Assembly: GCA_964348665.1 (NCBI GenBank)
Contig: CAYGDP010000046.1
Location: 1 to 6,159, forward strand
Direction of reading: 5' to 3'
DNA length: 6,159 bases
DNA from: CAYGDP01 sp964348665
Lineage (GTDB): Bacteria; Verrucomicrobiota; Verrucomicrobiia; Palsa-1439; CAYGDP01
Part shown: positions 6,021 to 6,159 of the stretch, one piece after another
How the letters are laid out: each line of letters starts with the position of its first letter
Numbering within the stretch: the stretch's first letter is position 1
Position numbers and translations under genes: made by a program
Notes under the pieces: generated by a model
Seen by the model: the letters and a program-made list of their open reading frames with translations, nothing else
Databases searched by the model: none
What the model was told of the DNA's origin: nothing

Positions 6021-6095
6021 CCGTTGTTGAGTTGCGCGACTCACGCGTCTAAAGGGCTTCTGACGCTTGTCCGGGGAGATTGAACAAGTAGGTAA

Positions 6096-6125
6096 TTGAC
6101 AAGTGTGACGTGACCTCGGTATTTT
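6096..6125 (+). promoter_or_regulatory. Sigma70-like promoter candidate reading off the right edge
   Basis: A perfect TTGACA (6096-6101), an 18-bp spacer and TATTTT (6120-6125) lie in the 139-bp tail after the AsmA-like gene and would drive a gene beyond the window. No gene start is visible before the edge. The rest of the tail holds only a weak hairpin (GAGTT / GACTC, about 6031-6044) without a T tract. Confidence 0.4.
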
Positions 6126-6159
6126 GAGCCAGGGATGTGTTAGTCTGGGCGCGAAAACG

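Noticed and set aside
6027..6050. Hairpin after the AsmA-like gene as an intrinsic terminator
   Set aside because: The stem is five base pairs with a wobble and no T tract follows it.
1..6159. A defence, phage or mobile system hidden in the window
   Set aside because: All six genes have metabolic, envelope or unknown membrane roles. No integrase, transposase, nuclease, direct-repeat array or attachment site was seen.

Overview
The window looks like a chromosomal stretch of a moderately GC-rich, Gram-negative-type bacterium. It holds six protein genes: five on the minus strand and one on the plus strand at the right. Several starts lack a clear Shine-Dalgarno sequence. A pair of short palindromic repeats around a CTATGA / TCATAG core recalls, from memory only, repeats common in Verrucomicrobiota (Pedosphaera-like) genomes. 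I treat that lineage as a tentative guess; Planctomycetota would be the main alternative. I see no rRNA, tRNA, CRISPR array, insertion sequence or phage gene.

Layout. Positions 1-551 (minus) hold the 5' part of a membrane protein gene that runs off the left edge. Positions 687-1778 (minus) hold an intact tandem paralogue of it, 363 aa and about 84% identical over the shared 183 residues by hand alignment. Both have a sigma70-like promoter whose -10 element lies only 6-7 nt before the start codon. Positions 1796-2581 (minus) encode a stand-alone arginine dihydrolase (ArgZ-like, guanidine-modifying superfamily). Positions 2657-3877 (minus) encode an ornithine cyclodeaminase of the LOR/SDH (TIGR00300) type. 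A head-to-head pair of REP-like palindromes lies between these two genes. Positions 3994-5217 (minus) encode a GT4-type glycosyltransferase. Positions 5247-6020 (plus) encode a membrane-anchored AsmA-like protein, divergent from the glycosyltransferase with only 29 bp between the start codons. The last 139 bp contain a promoter-like TTGACA element pointing off the right edge.

How they work together. The central pair reads as a compact arginine-to-proline route: arginine to ornithine plus ammonia and CO2 (ArgZ-like), then ornithine to proline plus ammonia (cyclodeaminase). In cyanobacteria these two activities are domains of one polypeptide (AgrE/ArgZ, ArgZ domain first). Here they are separate genes in the opposite order. 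The glycosyltransferase and AsmA-like protein point to cell-envelope functions, but nothing ties them to the arginine genes. The duplicated membrane proteins have no recognised function.
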